The notes under the pieces: generated by a model
Seen by the model: only the letters and a program-made list of their open reading frames with translations
The model's database searches: none
What the model was told of the DNA's origin: nothing
NCBI GenBank assembly: GCA_025963965.1
Contig: JAOPZS010000142.1
Span: forward strand, 1-43,460
Reading direction: 5' to 3'
Source: Solirubrobacterales bacterium
GTDB taxonomy: Bacteria > Actinomycetota > Thermoleophilia > Solirubrobacterales > Solirubrobacteraceae
DNA length: 43,460 nt
Shown: positions 41,526 to 43,460 of the stretch, piece by piece
Position numbering within the stretch: position 1 is the stretch's first letter
Layout of the letters: every line of letters starts with the position of its first letter
Position numbers and translations under genes: made by a program

Positions 41526-42563
41526 CTAAGGCCCGGCGTTGCTCCGCACGTGCGTGCTGCCGCCGCCGGACTCGTTGTAGACGTCGACGGGCATGCCTCC
41601 CTGCACCCACCCATAGATCGACGCGGCGTCGGGGATGGGCACGCGCAGGCATCCGTGGCTGGCGGCGTACGTGGGCACTTCGGCGTAGCCGTGGATCGCA
41701 TAGCCGCGGATGAAGTAGCTCGAGTCGACCATCCCGTGCGAGTTCGTCCCGGGTTCTTTCATGTAGACGTTGAAGCGCCCGACGACCGTCGGCGTTGACG
41801 GCTTGCCGGAGCTCATCGTGTAGATCCGGCGCACGCGCCCACCCGGTTCGATCTCGGCCAGCACCTGCTTGCTCAGGTCCGCCTCGACATGACGGCCGTC
41901 GTGGGGGTAGCGCACGTGAAAGCCACCGGCGCCGTGCGAGAGCAGCCGGAAGACTTCAGGGCCTGCCGACGCGCTGCGGTTGAGCTTCGTCATCTTGCGG
42001 TAGGCGACGAGCGCGCGGCCAGTCGCTTCGTCGAAGACGCTGCTCGTCGGGACGGCGTAGTGCAGGTTGGACAGCTCCTCCTGGAGCAGCCGCACCGACT
42101 GGCCCGAGGAGCCGGGGCCGATGCCCGGGTTGACGATGCGGACCCCCGGCGAGCGCGCCGTGAAGGCGCCCTGCTGTGCCGTGGCGTAGTGCGCCGCGCG
42201 AACCTGCAGCAGGCCCGAGTAGTGGCTCGTGACGCCGACGTGGAACTGGCCGGCGCCATTGCCGAGCGAGAGCACGCTGACCTTCTGCGTGCCGATCTTG
42301 CGCCCTTCCAGGTAGAAGCTGACCTTGACGCTCTGCCCGGCCACGTACGGGATCACGACCCCCCGCACGACGACGCGGTGCCCGGCCGTCGCGAACAGGG
42401 GATTGCCCCCGACCTTCTGCATGACCAGTTTGAGCTTGCCGGCGGGCGCCGGCGGTGGCGGCAAGGACGGCGGCGCGGGCGTTTCGGCGCCGGCGGCGGC
42501 CGGGGCGAGCGACAGGCACACCAGGACGGCGCTGCCCGCGAGCAGGCGAGAGATCGAGTTCAT
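41526..42563 (-). CDS. L,D-transpeptidase with peptidoglycan-binding region
   Basis: A 345-residue exported enzyme that forms 3-3 cross-links or attaches proteins to peptidoglycan. It starts with a signal peptide (GSAVLVCLSLAPAAAGA) and a Pro-rich linker. A peptidoglycan-binding-like helix set follows around GPGSSGQSVRLLQEELSNLHYAV (about 150-190). The YkuD catalytic domain closes the protein: HGYAEVPTYAASHGCLRVP with the catalytic His, the Ser-His-Gly-Cys nucleophile and Arg (about 300-318). Glu codons lean to GAA here too. The start ATG is 10 bases from the stop of the CPBP protease gene. Confidence 0.87.
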   Translation of the reverse strand: MNSISRLLAGSAVLVCLSLAPAAAGAETPAPPSLPPPPAPAGKLKLVMQKVGGNPLFATAGHRVVVRGVVIPYVAGQSVKVSFYLEGRKIGTQKVSVLSLGNGAGQFHVGVTSHYSGLLQVRAAHYATAQQGAFTARSPGVRIVNPGIGPGSSGQSVRLLQEELSNLHYAVPTSSVFDEATGRALVAYRKMTKLNRSASAGPEVFRLLSHGAGGFHVRYPHDGRHVEADLSKQVLAEIEPGGRVRRIYTMSSGKPSTPTVVGRFNVYMKEPGTNSHGMVDSSYFIRGYAIHGYAEVPTYAASHGCLRVPIPDAASIYGWVQGGMPVDVYNESGGGSTHVRSNAGP

Positions 42564-42572
42564 AGGGCGATC

Positions 42573-43460
42573 CTACGCGGCCGGGCGGGGAAGTCCTCTC
42601 GCCGGAGCGATCAGCCCAGCTCGCTCACAGGCCAGCACGACGGCCGCGATGCCCGCCAGCGCGCACACGATCAGCAGCAGGCCCTGCGCCGCGTTCCATC
42701 CCTCCAGCGACGCGAAGGCGATCGAGTTGTTGAGCGCGTGTGCGGCGATCGCCGGGTACAGCGAACCGGTGTAGCGATAGAGCAGACACAGCCCGAAGCC
42801 GAGCGCCGCGAGCGGAACGAGGTCCGCGGCGGGGGCGGAGGTGGCGTGCACGCCCCCGAACAGCAGCCCTACGATCAGCGCCGCCGTGAGCGTTCCGCGC
42901 CAGTTGCGCAGCGCCGTGAACATGTAGCCGCGGAACAGCACCTCCTCGGCGATCGGCGCGACGACGCACGTCAGCGCGGCGCTCAGCACGAGCAGCGACT
43001 TGCTTTCTTTCGTGCCGAGCGTTTCGAGCAGCTTCTCCTTGGTCGGATGGAAGAGTTCAGCCCAGATCGCGTCCAGCGCGATGAACGCGACGATCAGCCC
43101 GAGCACCATCAGCCCCGCCCACAGCCACCCCTGCCCGGGCGGGCGCAGGCCGAGCTGCCAGGAGCGCACGACGCGCCCGCCCAGCTTCGCGCAGTACACC
43201 GCCGCGAGGATGAAGGCGATGTCCTGCACGAACGTGTCGGCGATCACCAGCCCGGCCGGCGTGTGCGAGCTCGTCACGCGGACGCCGAGCGCGAGCGCCG
43301 GCAGGTCGACGACCAGCGCCGCCACCGCCGCCAGCAGGACTCCCGCGGCGAGCGCCAGCGGCGCCGTCCACGCGCTCCACGGCACCTCCGGCGAGCGCGA
43401 CGGGTCGCTTTCGGGCGGCTCGCGCCGCGGCTCCGCGGCGGGCGCGGCGGCGCTGCCCGC
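42573..43460 (-). CDS. CPBP-family intramembrane metalloprotease (partial at 5' end)
   Basis: At least 270 residues from the GTG at 43385, but the frame stays open to the window edge with a Pro/Glu/Ala-rich stretch, so the true start may lie outside. About eight membrane segments. The glutamic motifs of CAAX protease/bacteriocin-processing (CPBP/Abi) proteins are seen: EEVLFRGYMF (EExxxR), a GGVHAT His, and AAHALNNSI with the second His/Asn. Members process prenylated proteins or protect against bacteriocins; substrate unknown. It is the first gene of a minus-strand pair with the L,D-transpeptidase, 9 bases apart. Confidence 0.8.
   Translation of the reverse strand, partial: AGSAAAPAAEPRREPPESDPSRSPEVPWSAWTAPLALAAGVLLAAVAALVVDLPALALGVRVTSSHTPAGLVIADTFVQDIAFILAAVYCAKLGGRVVRSWQLGLRPPGQGWLWAGLMVLGLIVAFIALDAIWAELFHPTKEKLLETLGTKESKSLLVLSAALTCVVAPIAEEVLFRGYMFTALRNWRGTLTAALIVGLLFGGVHATSAPAADLVPLAALGFGLCLLYRYTGSLYPAIAAHALNNSIAFASLEGWNAAQGLLLIVCALAGIAAVVLACERAGLIAPARGLPRPAA

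Noticed and set aside
1-43460. CRISPR arrays, insertion sequences, prophage, toxin-antitoxin pairs, attachment sites
   Set aside because: No spaced direct repeats, transposase or integrase motifs were seen; tRNA-Arg is not followed by a duplicated end or an integrase.

Overview
The window is chromosomal DNA of a very GC-rich bacterium. The gene families, the tightly packed operons and the many start codons lying 6-10 bases after a TANNNT -10 box point to an Actinomycetota, most likely class Thermoleophilia (Solirubrobacter/Conexibacter-like). The placement is inference; no rRNA marker is present. I see no phage, transposase, CRISPR array, integrase or replication origin, and no gene-free stretch longer than about 240 bases. 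This is ordinary core and near-core genome with several unusual protein variants.

Layout. 1-3.8 kb: succinate-semialdehyde dehydrogenase (minus), an exported SpoIID-like protein and a stand-alone 5'-3' exonuclease. 3.8-6.15 kb, minus: methylmalonyl-CoA epimerase, a 70-residue protein, a PAP2 phosphatase and YchF. 6.16-8.0 kb, minus: an FtsH-type protease with a His/Ala-rich tail. 8.1-15.6 kb, minus: a complete oligopeptide ABC transporter (oppC, binding protein, oppB, oppD, oppF) ending in an M20 peptidase, with two large intercistronic hairpins. 15.8-18.7 kb, plus: RarA and an aldehyde dehydrogenase homologue that has lost its catalytic Cys and Asn.

18.7-27.3 kb, plus: the largest unit, ten genes joined by stop/start overlaps or gaps of 0-3 bases: precorrin-2 dehydrogenase with a four-Cys N-terminus, ccmA, ccmB, ccmC, a ccmD-like gene, hemA, hemC, a cobA-hemD fusion, a SAM hydrolase and biotin ligase. 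It links tetrapyrrole synthesis from glutamyl-tRNA, the branch to siroheme, and heme handling for cytochrome c. hemB, hemL and the later heme genes are not in the window.

27.4-43.5 kb: a membrane protein of unknown function, an exported lysyl-oxidase-like protein, a large SF2 helicase with an extreme acidic insert, a TlpA-like thioredoxin, a GalT-like protein without the usual zinc cysteines, an unknown 212-residue protein, an exported alpha/beta hydrolase facing a small four-Cys lipoprotein, a methyltransferase, a CHASE-GGDEF-EAL protein whose EAL half looks inactive, tRNA-Arg(CCU), a GNAT acetyltransferase, pyrE, a small membrane protein, an L,D-transpeptidase and a CPBP protease running off the right edge.

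Two window-wide patterns: several genes carry a TANNNT-like box just before the start codon, sometimes overlapping the previous gene's stop codon; and genes for exported proteins favour the Glu codon GAA, whereas cytoplasmic genes use almost only GAG.
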